A stretch of 64,000 nucleotides of DNA, from the NCBI RefSeq assembly GCF_001038485.1, contig NZ_LDUE01000069.1, positions 92,622-156,621 on the forward strand, read 5' to 3'. This DNA is from Ornithinibacillus californiensis (lineage in GTDB: Bacteria; Bacillota; Bacilli; Bacillales; Amphibacillaceae). Numbering within the stretch: position 1 is the stretch's first letter; the number at the start of each line of letters is the position of its first letter. Made by a program: the position numbers and the translations under genes. The notes below the pieces were generated by a model that saw only the letters and a list, made by a program, of their open reading frames with translations, did no database searches and had not been told where the DNA came from. Shown piece by piece: positions 18,235-26,105 of the stretch.

Positions 18235-18750
18235 ATGGAAGCAAAGAAAGTTAAAGAAACACGTGTCATTCATACAGACCAAGTATTAATAAATGACTTA
18301 AACAATTATCATACTCTATTTGGCGGTGTCTTAATGAAAAAGATGGATGCTTGTGCAGTGCTTTCTGCACGAAGACATTCACGTGTAAAAGAATGTGTTA
18401 CAGCATCAACAGACTCCGTTAATTTCATTGAACCAATTCGAGTAACCGACTCGGTCTGTATCGAATCTTTCGTAAGTTATACAGGAAAAAAATCGATGGA
18501 GATATTTTGTAAAGTTATTGCTGAAGACCTAGATACAGGAAAACGCAGACTTGCAGCTACTGCATTCTTTACTTTTGTACCATTAGATGAAAACAAAAGA
18601 CCATTAGAGGTACCTGGTGTCATACCAGAAACGAATGAAGAAATGCTCCTTTTTGAGTCTGGAAAAGAACGAGAAAACATGCGTAGAGTAAAACGGGAGC
18701 AGAATAAAGAGCTTGCTTCAAAACTAACACTAGATAAACCATGGGATTAA
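18235..18750 (+). CDS. Acyl-CoA thioesterase, hotdog fold (YkhA-like)
   Basis: A 171-residue single-hotdog thioesterase of the YkhA/YciA type that hydrolyses acyl-CoA to free acid and CoA in the cytoplasm. Motifs: HTDQVLINDLNNYHTLFGG (18-36), where Asn-x-x-x-x-LFGG begins the hot-dog helix, then MKKMDACAVLSARRHS with the catalytic Asp, and DSVNFIEPIRVTDSV. A charged, helical C-terminal tail of about 30 residues follows. AAGGTGAT precedes the ATG. The next gene starts 24 bases downstream with its own AGGGGAG site and is probably cotranscribed. Confidence 0.88.
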   Translation: MEAKKVKETRVIHTDQVLINDLNNYHTLFGGVLMKKMDACAVLSARRHSRVKECVTASTDSVNFIEPIRVTDSVCIESFVSYTGKKSMEIFCKVIAEDLDTGKRRLAATAFFTFVPLDENKRPLEVPGVIPETNEEMLLFESGKERENMRRVKREQNKELASKLTLDKPWD

Positions 18751-18773
18751 ACTACAGAAGGGGAGAATAATTA

Positions 18774-19145
18774 ATGCTAGTAACAACCAGTTATAATGAA
18801 TTATTAGATGTACAAACTGCAATCAAAAACTTAAATGACTCCAATCCAACGATTTTTAATAAGTTTTTAAAAGTTATTAAACTAACTCGTCAAATGCAGT
18901 ATGGATATCAATACATGGGTACATTAATTATGGATGAAGAATCAGATAAATCGATGCCAACATCCCAGGATGATTATGTATTATCCGTCTATCAAACAGA
19001 AATTGAGAAGTTAAAAGCAGACTGTCATTTCTATGACTTACAAGAATTGTTAAGCAAGTACAAGCTTGTAAGTTATAAAAATATTAGCAGATTGGTATTG
19101 GGTGAGAATCCAAAAATGTTAGTTGGTCCAATCGTAATCCGCTAA
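18774..19145 (+). CDS. Conserved-looking small protein, unknown function
   Basis: A 123-residue, probably helical cytoplasmic protein with no signal or membrane segment. Features seen: a helical N-terminal half with KFLKVIKLTRQMQYGYQYMG, an acidic middle (DEESDKSMPTSQDDY) and a C-terminal LVLGENPKMLVGPIVIR. I do not recognise the family. A clear AAGGGGAG site lies before the ATG. Position 24 bases after the thioesterase and before a strong terminator makes it the second gene of that transcript. Confidence 0.6.
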   Translation: MLVTTSYNELLDVQTAIKNLNDSNPTIFNKFLKVIKLTRQMQYGYQYMGTLIMDEESDKSMPTSQDDYVLSVYQTEIEKLKADCHFYDLQELLSKYKLVSYKNISRLVLGENPKMLVGPIVIR

Positions 19146-19156
19146 TTGATAATTCG

Positions 19157-19184
19157 AGCGTGGCAAATGTTGCTACGCTTTTTA
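19157..19184 (+). terminator. Terminator of the thioesterase operon
   Basis: AGCGT-GCAA / TTGC-ACGCT stem and TTTTTAT tail, 12 bases after the last stop. Confidence 0.88.
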
Positions 19185-19543
19185 TATTGCTAACAATATT
19201 TATTCAAAAGAAGTACGATCGTAACCTTAATTCCTCTCAATCATTATCAAGTCGTCAGATGGAGTTAGATATTTCTTTTCTCCTATTGAAAAATCAGCAC
19301 CCTACATCTCTCCTTACAACTAATTTACTTTAATTAAACTAATTTACTCCCTTTTTAATCTAATTGCCTATTGACGTATGCTAACCTAATTAATTCCACT
19401 TCAGTCCAACATAATATTTCTAATATATTATTATTTCTAATGCTTACATTAGTAATTAGGCATTGTATTCTTTTGGAGTATAAATATTCGTTAATAACAA
19501 ATTATTAATATGTATAACCAATCTTATAAAAAGGAGATGTCTT
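19185..19543. other. AT-rich intergenic stretch before the wall hydrolase
   Basis: No open frame with a ribosome site on either strand and no strong hairpin. It must hold the promoter of the NlpC/P60 gene; several TTGAC-like and TAATAT-like words occur but no pair stands out. The ribosome site AAAAAGGAGATG lies at its end. Confidence 0.5.
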
Positions 19544-20605
19544 ATGCGGTTAAAAATAAACGGTTTATATTTAGTTCTATCGCTATCACTGGTCTTTTCC
19601 ACTTTAGTCTCCAATCCTTCTGTAGTAGATGCGCAATTTAAACAAATACCTACTGCTGGAGTATATGTGAATGGAAAACTTGTAAATGGTATCAATCCAA
19701 TCCAAAATAATGGGGATTATTATGTTCCGATTATCTACATATCAAAGATATTGGGATATAACCACATTATATTTGAAGAGGACACCAAAACGTATCAACT
19801 AACAGACGGTTCTACTATGATTAGAGTTACAATGGGTGGTACAAGAGCAAAACGTGGAGATGGATATATCAATATCAAGCCACCATTATGGACAGACCTA
19901 GATAAAACGGGTTATCTACCATTATCAAGTGCTAGTGTTCTCTTTAATGCGGATATTACCTTTCAAAAATCAGATGGTTCTATACGAATAACCACACCAG
20001 CAAATTTTCACCTAGTACAAAAAGGTGACACATTATGGAGAATTGCAAAAGCATATCATACAAACATAGAATTATTAAGAGCAGTTAATGATTTGACATC
20101 AAACACCATCTATATTGGACAAAAATTAAAATTACCACCAAAAGGCCAAGCACAGGAACGTGAACCAGAAAAGGAACATCAAGAGCCTAAGATAATTAAG
20201 CAACCAAGCCAGACGAATATAGCAGACAAACTGATATCTGAAGCGAAAAAGTATATTGGTGCAACGTATAAATTTGGTGCAACATTAGCAGAAGCACCGA
20301 ACAAATTTGATTGTTCTTCTTACACCATGTTGGTGTTCTTAAATAACGGCATTGAATTACCAAGGGTATCGAGAGACCAAGCATCTATTGGAACAACCGT
20401 ATCTAAACTTCAAAAAGGAGATTTAATGTTCTTTACTACACCTGATCTGTATTCTGATGGAAGAGTAGGACATGTTGGTATCTATATGGGGAATGGTAGT
20501 ATGATTCATGCTTCATCGTCTAAGGGAGTTACAATTACAGAAAATGTTTTACAAAATCCTTATTGGTCTAAGAATTATTTATTTAGTAAGCGAGTTATCA
20601 AATAA
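19544..20605 (+). CDS. Secreted LysM-NlpC/P60 cell-wall endopeptidase
   Basis: A 353-residue exported peptidoglycan hydrolase. Order: signal peptide (1-31), a copper-amine-oxidase-like N-terminal domain (about 38-140; VYVNGKLVNGINPIQNNGDYYVP), one LysM wall-binding motif (148-195; FHLVQKGDTLWRIAKAYHTN), a charged linker (EREPEKEHQEP) and an NlpC/P60 domain (225-353). The catalytic Cys is in KFDCSSY and the catalytic His in VGHVGIYMGNG. The family cuts the D-Glu-diamino acid bond of wall peptides. It is a single gene ending at a perfect bidirectional terminator. A role in growth, spore or germination lysis cannot be told from sequence. Confidence 0.92.
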   Translation: MRLKINGLYLVLSLSLVFSTLVSNPSVVDAQFKQIPTAGVYVNGKLVNGINPIQNNGDYYVPIIYISKILGYNHIIFEEDTKTYQLTDGSTMIRVTMGGTRAKRGDGYINIKPPLWTDLDKTGYLPLSSASVLFNADITFQKSDGSIRITTPANFHLVQKGDTLWRIAKAYHTNIELLRAVNDLTSNTIYIGQKLKLPPKGQAQEREPEKEHQEPKIIKQPSQTNIADKLISEAKKYIGATYKFGATLAEAPNKFDCSSYTMLVFLNNGIELPRVSRDQASIGTTVSKLQKGDLMFFTTPDLYSDGRVGHVGIYMGNGSMIHASSSKGVTITENVLQNPYWSKNYLFSKRVIK

Positions 20606-20626
20606 AAACATCCCCGTAAATTGCAT

Positions 20627-20662
20627 AAAACAAGCATGGGTGAATTCACCCATGCTTGTTTT
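20627..20662. terminator. Perfect bidirectional terminator
   Basis: A 36-base perfect palindrome centred on GAATTC, with A-run and T-run ends (AAAACAAGCATGGGT and its complement). It serves the convergent wall hydrolase and DUF4317 genes. Confidence 0.92.
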
Positions 20663-20674
20663 AATTTTATAGTA

Positions 20675-21862
20675 TTAATCCTTAGGTTCTTCCACTTTAT
20701 TGAATAATACTTCAGGAATCATTTCAAATCCTTCTATTAATGGGTTTTCTTCTACCTCAATCATCATGTAAAGCTTACCACCAAAGAATACCTGTTTCAC
20801 ATGTCTAAGTTCTTGTGGGCTGACCGAGATATCCGCTACTTTTGTTTTAATCTTGATTGATTTTGAAGTGAATTTAGGCACGACATTGTTTGCTTTAAAT
20901 TCATATTTTTCATCGTCGATTACCGTTTTGAATGCCTCTTCTACTTTTTCCGTATCCACATCTTTTACACCACTGCTCCGAAGCACTTTTTCCACGTCTT
21001 TGTAATCTAGCCGAGGCACTTCTTCCTCTTCATTCTCTTCAATTACTCGATGAATTTCATCATAAACGTTTGATAGAGTCGATGTATTAATTTGTTCACC
21101 GGTTACCTTTTTGACAATCTCTTCAAATACAACTTTATCATCGGCTGCAGTCATTGTCTCTTCTGCATTTAATACCTGATCGATGAAATGATAATCTAGT
21201 TCATACTTCTTCCCTGCTGAATACAGGACATGATTCACATCTGCAGCATTTTCGGTGAAACAAGGGAAAAGAAAACCAGAGATAGGAGCCTTTAAATTAA
21301 TAATTGGGTCCACCACAATATTATATTTAAACTCTTTTTCTACATAGTCAAAAAGTAATTCTTTCTTCGGATCGAGTGTTTTGCTCATGCTACATAGGAT
21401 GAAAGGATTGGAATATACTGTATCTCGGTCACTTTCCTCTGATTCATCGCTTCTCTTCATTGGTTTCATGTACTCACCACGAATGAATGTTACGACAATA
21501 TCCATTTCATACTGCTTATCCTGTAGCATTTTTTCAACAAGGCGTAACATTTGGGCTTTCCATTCTTCTTTATCATCTGTTAGTAGACCTTGGTGTAAGA
21601 TTAGTTGGCTACTATCTTCCACATCACGTTGGAATTTCAATTCAAATAATTTCTCATCCAGTTGACCACCTAATACTTTCTTAAAGTTATCCATAAATAA
21701 CTCTTTTTGCTCATCTTCTAGTAAATCGAATGGGAAACTTTGATGATGGTAAATATCACTTGACTCTTTCATAACATACACATAATAAATCTCTTGAATC
21801 TTAAGTAGATCATTGTTTACTTTGAATTGTTTACGAATATTAGCAATGTCTTTTTTGTTCAA
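20675..21862 (-). CDS. DUF4317 family protein
   Basis: A 395-residue cytoplasmic protein that matches my memory of DUF4317: it opens MNKKDIANIRKQFK, carries an N-terminal segment with IYYVYVMKESSD, and later blocks such as KFTSKSIKIKTKVADISVSP and KQVFFGGKLYMMIEVEENP. No catalytic motif or membrane helix is visible and the function of the family is unknown to me. The middle (about 270-330) is strongly acidic and may form a coiled coil. It is a single gene between the bidirectional terminator and the small gene at 22.0 kb, which has a separate terminator. Confidence 0.82.
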   Translation of the reverse strand: MNKKDIANIRKQFKVNNDLLKIQEIYYVYVMKESSDIYHHQSFPFDLLEDEQKELFMDNFKKVLGGQLDEKLFELKFQRDVEDSSQLILHQGLLTDDKEEWKAQMLRLVEKMLQDKQYEMDIVVTFIRGEYMKPMKRSDESEESDRDTVYSNPFILCSMSKTLDPKKELLFDYVEKEFKYNIVVDPIINLKAPISGFLFPCFTENAADVNHVLYSAGKKYELDYHFIDQVLNAEETMTAADDKVVFEEIVKKVTGEQINTSTLSNVYDEIHRVIEENEEEEVPRLDYKDVEKVLRSSGVKDVDTEKVEEAFKTVIDDEKYEFKANNVVPKFTSKSIKIKTKVADISVSPQELRHVKQVFFGGKLYMMIEVEENPLIEGFEMIPEVLFNKVEEPKD

Positions 21863-21993
21863 TTTAGTACACTCCTACGTAGGTTATCAGCACATTTTCT
21901 TTTTTCATGCATTCTTTCATTTTATCATAGATGACATTGTATCCGCCTGTGCTTTACCAATAAAAAAGAGAGGAAATAAGGAGCCTGTCTTAA

Positions 21994-22022
21994 ACAAAAG
22001 CTGAGCGCTGCAGAGCTTTTGC
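21994..22022 (-). terminator. Terminator of the DinB-linked operon
   Basis: CAAAAGCT / AGAGCTTTTG stem, 6 bases past the stop at 22029, with TTTAAG after it on the minus strand. Confidence 0.7.
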
Positions 22023-22028
22023 ACTAGT

Positions 22029-22241
22029 TTACTCTTCAATAAAAGATATTTCCTTTAATTGTACTAAGAGCTGTACTATCTTTTCTTCGTTATAAAACAT
22101 GACTTCTTCCTTCCCGGTGTATCGTTTAAGGCGAGTTTTTAGGACTTTTACGAATTCTTCATAATTATGCTGATTGTTCCAAGGATCTTCTCGGAGCATT
22201 TCAATAACTTGTCTTGGAGATGTACCAACCGGTATTTGCAT
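22029..22241 (-). CDS. Small helical protein, unknown function
   Basis: A 70-residue cytoplasmic protein with two probable helices (TSPRQVIEMLREDPW and EEFVKVLKTRLKRYTG) and an acidic end. I do not recognise it. It is supported as a gene by AAAGGTGG eight bases before the ATG, by its position 16 bases after the DinB gene on the same strand, and by a terminator directly after its stop. It could be a small partner or regulator of the DinB-like protein. Confidence 0.55.
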   Translation of the reverse strand: MQIPVGTSPRQVIEMLREDPWNNQHNYEEFVKVLKTRLKRYTGKEEVMFYNEEKIVQLLVQLKEISFIEE

Positions 22242-22257
22242 TTCTTACGCCACCTTT

Positions 22258-22779
22258 TTAACTATTTAAGATACTCAAATAAGCTTTCCAAGGACCTACA
22301 TCCACCTTATATCTGTTAGCCATTACTCGAACGATTTGTGAGATATGAGTCAAATCATGTACGACCCATGTTGATAGTAATTGTTTTAGTGTAACTTCTC
22401 CAAAATCTGGATGGATTCCAGTTAATTGTAAATCCTCTTCTGCTCTTATACTGTTTTTTAGTATTACTATATTTTCTGTTCTAATTTCTTTAAATTCTTT
22501 AAGGCTTTCCTCTATTGTTCTGCTCTGTTTATGCAAATGGGCAAATCGATCAAATGGTGTAAAAAGCTTAACTTTATCAGGTTGGAGAATGGCTTCTAAC
22601 CGAGGTATCCAATCCTCTTTTTCTCCTACAATTAAATGCTCAACCACTTCTAATGGATTCCAAGTCCCCTCTCCTTCATTATTCTGCAGCCAGGATGGAG
22701 ATAATCCAAGCAATAGATATTCCAGCGTTAGTGGTGTTCGTTCTAAAACTTCAATAGACTCGTTTAAATTAAAATTCAT
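22258..22779 (-). CDS. DinB/YfiT-like metalloprotein
   Basis: A 173-residue four-helix-bundle protein of the DinB superfamily. The three His of the usual metal site are visible: His in EVVEHLIVGE (second helix) and the pair in VVHDLTHISQIVR (last helix). Members include thiol S-transferases (bacillithiol-type) and damage-induced proteins of unknown activity. The ATG at 22779 is chosen because GGGAGGG lies nine bases upstream; the TTG at 22797 would overlap that site. It is the first gene of a two-gene operon. Confidence 0.82.
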   Translation of the reverse strand: MNFNLNESIEVLERTPLTLEYLLLGLSPSWLQNNEGEGTWNPLEVVEHLIVGEKEDWIPRLEAILQPDKVKLFTPFDRFAHLHKQSRTIEESLKEFKEIRTENIVILKNSIRAEEDLQLTGIHPDFGEVTLKQLLSTWVVHDLTHISQIVRVMANRYKVDVGPWKAYLSILNS

Positions 22780-22935
22780 CCTGATATTCCCTCCCAATCA
22801 TGCTATCTACATAATTAGTATTTTTAGTTATTCTGTAAAGTAGTAATATAATCCTTCATTGTATTTAACGAAGATTGATAATATTTTATTTATAATACCA
22901 AAATAACATTACAACAAGTATTAAAATGGGAATAT

Positions 22936-22986
22936 CAAAAAAGCAACTAAACAAAACTGTTAGTTTTGCATTAGTTGCTTTTTTTC
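22936..22986 (-). terminator. Terminator of the small basic protein gene
   Basis: AAAAAAGCAACTAA-CAAAACT / AGTTTTG-TTAGTTGCTTTTTT, a long stem with a T-run on both strands. The nearest gene reading into it is the 43-residue gene ending at 23045. Confidence 0.8.
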
Positions 22987-23044
22987 TTAACTAAAATTTT
23001 ATTTAACCAAAGAAACCGAAATACTTAAAAAGCGTTTCAAAATT

Positions 23045-23176
23045 CTAAGTACGCTTTTTCTTTTTTCTAGAAGAATCAACCTTTTTTCTTCCTGTTTCTC
23101 TTGATGTCGTTCCTTGTCCCTCAACTTCAGGTGAGCTCAGACCGTTTGTTAAAGGATTAGCTTTTCTCTTTGACAC
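23045..23176 (-). CDS. Small basic protein, YuzL-like
   Basis: A 43-residue protein starting at GTG 23176 behind a strong GGAGGTG. It opens MSKRKANPL, contains GLSSPEVEGQGTTSRETG and ends in a Lys/Arg tract (RKKKKRT). The central Val-Glu-Gly-Gln-Gly-Thr-Thr block and size fit the YuzL family of spore-forming Bacillaceae as I recall it (memory only). The composition is also like minor small acid-soluble spore proteins. It lies alone, with a strong terminator 59 bases downstream. The function of YuzL-type proteins is unknown to me. Confidence 0.7.
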   Translation of the reverse strand: MSKRKANPLTNGLSSPEVEGQGTTSRETGRKKVDSSRKKKKRT

Positions 23177-23237
23177 ACGATTCACCTCCAATAATAGTAT
23201 CCCTAAAATCTATTATTGTTATGTTTAGCTTTTGGGT

Positions 23238-23720
23238 TTATGATTGTTGAAACTTCGGATAGACATACATTTCTGTTTGCCATTCTTCGATGAACTGTTC
23301 ATATACAAAACCTAATTTTAATAATAAATTTTTTGAAGGTGTGTTCTCTGATTCAGTCATGGCAATTACTCTGCAACTAGAAAAACATTCATTTAGTTTT
23401 GGTAATAAGGACTCTAACACTTCGGTAATATATCCTTTTCGAGCATAAGTAGGATTAATCGTATAACCTATATAAATTTCATCTTCTTGTTTTTTAATAA
23501 ATAAATCTCCTAAAAGGTTATCATTAGTATAATCAGCTATTGCAAGTTGAATCCCATTATACAAATCTATTGGTACTAATAATGCTTCTCTATATTCCTC
23601 TTTTGTTAGGTTCTTAAAGCTCTGGTACTTCATCCATTCCTCATTATTTCGATACGTCATGATATGATCTATATCTTTTTCCTCAAAACTTCTTATTGTA
23701 CATCTTTTAGTTGTAAACAC
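23238..23720 (-). CDS. GNAT-family N-acetyltransferase
   Basis: About 160 residues, RimJ/RimL-like GNAT fold. It has the N-terminal TKRCTIRSFEEKDIDHIMTYRNN, the acetyl-CoA binding turn in YTINPTYARKGYITEVLESLLP (motif A; the usual Q/RxxGxG/A is RKGYI here) and the C-terminal SKNLLLKLGFVYEQ, the standard ASxxLxxKxGF motif. The substrate is unknown; RimJ-type members acetylate protein N-termini, antibiotics or small amines. The GTG at 23720 follows AGGTGG; a TTG at 23738 has no ribosome site. It is a single gene. Confidence 0.82.
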   Translation of the reverse strand: MFTTKRCTIRSFEEKDIDHIMTYRNNEEWMKYQSFKNLTKEEYREALLVPIDLYNGIQLAIADYTNDNLLGDLFIKKQEDEIYIGYTINPTYARKGYITEVLESLLPKLNECFSSCRVIAMTESENTPSKNLLLKLGFVYEQFIEEWQTEMYVYPKFQQS

Positions 23721-23752
23721 TGTACCACCTAGATTCAATTAGTAAGTTATAT

Positions 23753-23788
23753 ATAAAACGGGCACCCACCTGATTTAAGTGAGCCCCC
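23753..23788 (-). terminator. Terminator of the FrnE operon
   Basis: GGGCTCAC / GTGGGTGCCC stem followed by GTTTTAT on the minus strand, downstream of the stop at 23813. Confidence 0.65.
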
Positions 23789-23812
23789 TATTGAAATCTT
23801 ATAAAACGCAGC

Positions 23813-24448
23813 TTATTCCTCTTCCCAAACTTGATTCAATACATATTCAAACTGTTCTACTGGTTGAGCACCAGATACTGCATACTTGTTATTTATAACA
23901 AAGAAAGGTACACCTTGTACACCAACCGTACGTGCCTCAGATATCTCCTGATTTACCTTGTCAGCATTCTCTTCACTACCAAGGATGTTGCGTACTTTAG
24001 CACCATCAAGACCTACTTCTTCTGCCAAACGAACAATGGTATCCACATCGCTAATAACTTCCCCTTCTGAGAAGTGAGCAGCATAGAAACGTTTGAAAAA
24101 CTCATTTCCCAATCCTTGTTCTTTCGCGTATTGGAATACACGATGAGCATCGGTGGTACTTGCAAGCTTAGCTATATCATAATTAATGTCAACGCCTGAT
24201 GCTTCTGCCATATCAGTAACGTTCTTCAACATTGCCTGCGCCTGTTGGATTGGCATCCCCTTCAAGTTGGCAAAGTTTTGCGCATAATCCTGACCAGGGA
24301 AGTTTTGTGCATCTGGCATAAGAAGAAAGCTTTTATATTCAATTTCCACTTCATCAGCATGTTCAAAACTCTTTAGTGCCTTATCTAAATGAGATTGTCC
24401 GATGAAGCAAAAAGGACATACAAAGTCAGACCAAATTGTAATTTTCAT
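23813..24448 (-). CDS. DsbA/FrnE-type thiol oxidoreductase
   Basis: A 211-residue cytoplasmic DsbA-family protein of the FrnE/YwbO type. The active-site CPFC sits at residues 11-14 (SDFVCPFCFIGQ), an all-helical insert follows, and the cis-Pro loop is GVQGVPFFVIN (about 178-188). No signal peptide, so it acts in the cytoplasm; FrnE relatives are linked to oxidative or radiation stress and disulfide exchange. Its ATG overlaps the TGA of the preceding 60-residue gene (ATGA), so translation of the two is coupled. Confidence 0.9.
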   Translation of the reverse strand: MKITIWSDFVCPFCFIGQSHLDKALKSFEHADEVEIEYKSFLLMPDAQNFPGQDYAQNFANLKGMPIQQAQAMLKNVTDMAEASGVDINYDIAKLASTTDAHRVFQYAKEQGLGNEFFKRFYAAHFSEGEVISDVDTIVRLAEEVGLDGAKVRNILGSEENADKVNQEISEARTVGVQGVPFFVINNKYAVSGAQPVEQFEYVLNQVWEEE

Positions 24449-24627
24449 AGTTTACCTTCTTTCTCTTGTTTAACTGGACCGCAAATACCAGTATTGACAT
24501 CGCAAACAAATGCTGTGGAATCATTTTTATCAAGGCTTTTTAGTTCCTTTAAATCCATTAATTTAAATTTAGAATCGCTTTTATTCGGTGATGTATCAGA
24601 ATTAGTTTTCTTGTCTTTCAACATCAT
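24445..24627 (-). CDS. Tiny Cys-motif protein coupled to FrnE
   Basis: A 60-residue, highly charged protein. After a Lys/Ser/Asp-rich, probably disordered half comes KLMDLKELKSLDKNDSTAFV and then CDVNTGICGP near the C-terminus, two Cys spaced C-x6-C. A strong AAGGAGG lies 5-8 bases before its two adjacent ATGs, and its stop overlaps the FrnE start as ATGA. I do not recognise a named family. Two Cys in a small protein translated with a thiol oxidoreductase suggests a substrate, redox partner or metal carrier (inference). Confidence 0.7.
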   Translation of the reverse strand: MMLKDKKTNSDTSPNKSDSKFKLMDLKELKSLDKNDSTAFVCDVNTGICGPVKQEKEGKL

Positions 24628-24711
24628 GTTAACCTCCTTATTGATTCCCCCTGATTATATAGGAAAGCTTCTATGTTTTCTAATGATTGGATTTTGGGGA
24701 AATACAAATAA

Positions 24712-24930
24712 CTACTCTAATATATCTCCTAGCGGTCCAAAGATTTGGTCCAGTACTGTCCTTGGTCCAGCTAATGTCTCAAGATTTAAGAAGGAAAATA
24801 TAACCGATATTAGGAGTAGGCTAGAAAATAGAACCTTTCCTTTTCTCGAGAGTTTTTTTAATTGTTTCCATTCCACAATCACAATAAGCCAGACAATAAC
24901 TTGAATTGTTAGTACGATACCCCAATTCAT
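24712..24930 (-). CDS. Small membrane protein of the ger operon
   Basis: A 72-residue protein with two hydrophobic helices (WGIVLTIQVIVWLIVIVEW and VLFSSLLLISVIFSFL) joined by a basic turn, and a short tail ending GPLGDILE. Its ATG overlaps the gerC TGA (ATGA) and GGTGGAAG precedes it, so it is the fourth gene of the germination operon. Small two-helix proteins (GerD-unrelated, GerXD/D-subunit-like) at the end of ger operons in Bacillaceae have been reported to tune receptor function; identity with those is inferred from position and topology. Confidence 0.72.
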   Translation of the reverse strand: MNWGIVLTIQVIVWLIVIVEWKQLKKLSRKGKVLFSSLLLISVIFSFLNLETLAGPRTVLDQIFGPLGDILE

Positions 24931-26105
24931 TGTTCTTCCACCCAATCTCTTGGTATTGCTGCTGGAGGACCGATATCCCCTGTTTTATTAATCTTTGCGT
25001 TTACATGTATGGTGACATTAACTTCCGGATATTTTTCGACCCAGTTATTTTTTACCTTTTTCCATTCATCCGGATACTTTCGATGAAATCGTTTTCCGAA
25101 ATCTAGAATATCTGTATGAAACTCTTGTTGTAGTTTCTCCATCGTTTGCGTTAAATTTTCTTTCAATACTTTTTCTATCTCTTTCTCAAATTGTTTAACA
25201 GTATTTTCATTATGTAAGTTAAGTAATGTTTCATTCTGTATTACATTTGCCTCAACTTCTAAGGAGAAAGTCATGTTCCAAGTATTCTTCGAGATGTGAG
25301 GATTGAATTTTACATTTCCAGATATCGGCATCATGACTACTTCTTCCTCATTTCCTTTTGGCATTACAGAAATCGTTCCGTTTTTTAATGTTCTAATTAA
25401 CCACAGCAACCAACTAGTTTCCTCCATATTTAAAGCCCCAACCATTTTATCTCTTTGAAAAACAGCAGTCCCATCAATGACTGGGATTGATTGATTTCCT
25501 TGTCTTGACTCCTCAGGTGAAACTAGCACCTTAATTATGGGGAGTGCAATGCTTTGACTATCACCTGCAAGTTTTACATCAACATCCTTCAAGGTGGTAT
25601 CAATACCAATCTCTTGCTGCGATAGCTTTCGTAGTGCCTCGCCTGAATATCGCTCTAATGGAGGTATGAGCTCCAGCATTCGTTTCGCTTCCTCCTGACT
25701 AACATATAAGTTTGAAATACCTCGAGGAGATGGATGACGAACTAAGAAATCTATCTCTTTCTGTATTCCCATTTCTGCTAGCTCTTTTCCAAATATAAAG
25801 ATTCTACATTGACCCCAGAACAGTTTTCTTGGAATATTGGTTTGTAAGTCGGCCACAGCTTGAGCAAGACTTTTACCAACCCCTTCACGGACAAACGTTG
25901 AACCAGTACTAGGATCTTCCCCCGTTTCTCCACTAGTAATAGCTCGCGGGATGAATATTTGAACACTAATTCTAATTTGTTCATCTTCTACAACATCTAT
26001 TGCCGCAGCTGTAATAATTGCAAGGTCTTGTAATTCATACCGGTCCCAACAACCTGACAATAGAACGATTGACAACAGTAGCATTACTAGGATCATCTTT
26101 CTCAA
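24927..26105 (-). CDS. Spore germination receptor lipoprotein, GerC family
   Basis: A 392-residue Ger(x)C lipoprotein. A signal peptide ends in the lipobox LLSGC with Cys19 as the acylation site, followed by WDRYELQDLAIITAAAID, the standard GerC opening, and an extended three-domain body. With the GerA and GerB subunits it forms a nutrient receptor in the spore inner membrane; the C subunit faces the outside. It overlaps gerB by four bases upstream and the small membrane gene by four bases downstream. The nutrient specificity cannot be told from this sequence. Expression is expected in the forespore (sigma-G), but I could not fix a promoter. Confidence 0.92.
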   Translation of the reverse strand: MRKMILVMLLLSIVLLSGCWDRYELQDLAIITAAAIDVVEDEQIRISVQIFIPRAITSGETGEDPSTGSTFVREGVGKSLAQAVADLQTNIPRKLFWGQCRIFIFGKELAEMGIQKEIDFLVRHPSPRGISNLYVSQEEAKRMLELIPPLERYSGEALRKLSQQEIGIDTTLKDVDVKLAGDSQSIALPIIKVLVSPEESRQGNQSIPVIDGTAVFQRDKMVGALNMEETSWLLWLIRTLKNGTISVMPKGNEEEVVMMPISGNVKFNPHISKNTWNMTFSLEVEANVIQNETLLNLHNENTVKQFEKEIEKVLKENLTQTMEKLQQEFHTDILDFGKRFHRKYPDEWKKVKNNWVEKYPEVNVTIHVNAKINKTGDIGPPAAIPRDWVEEQ

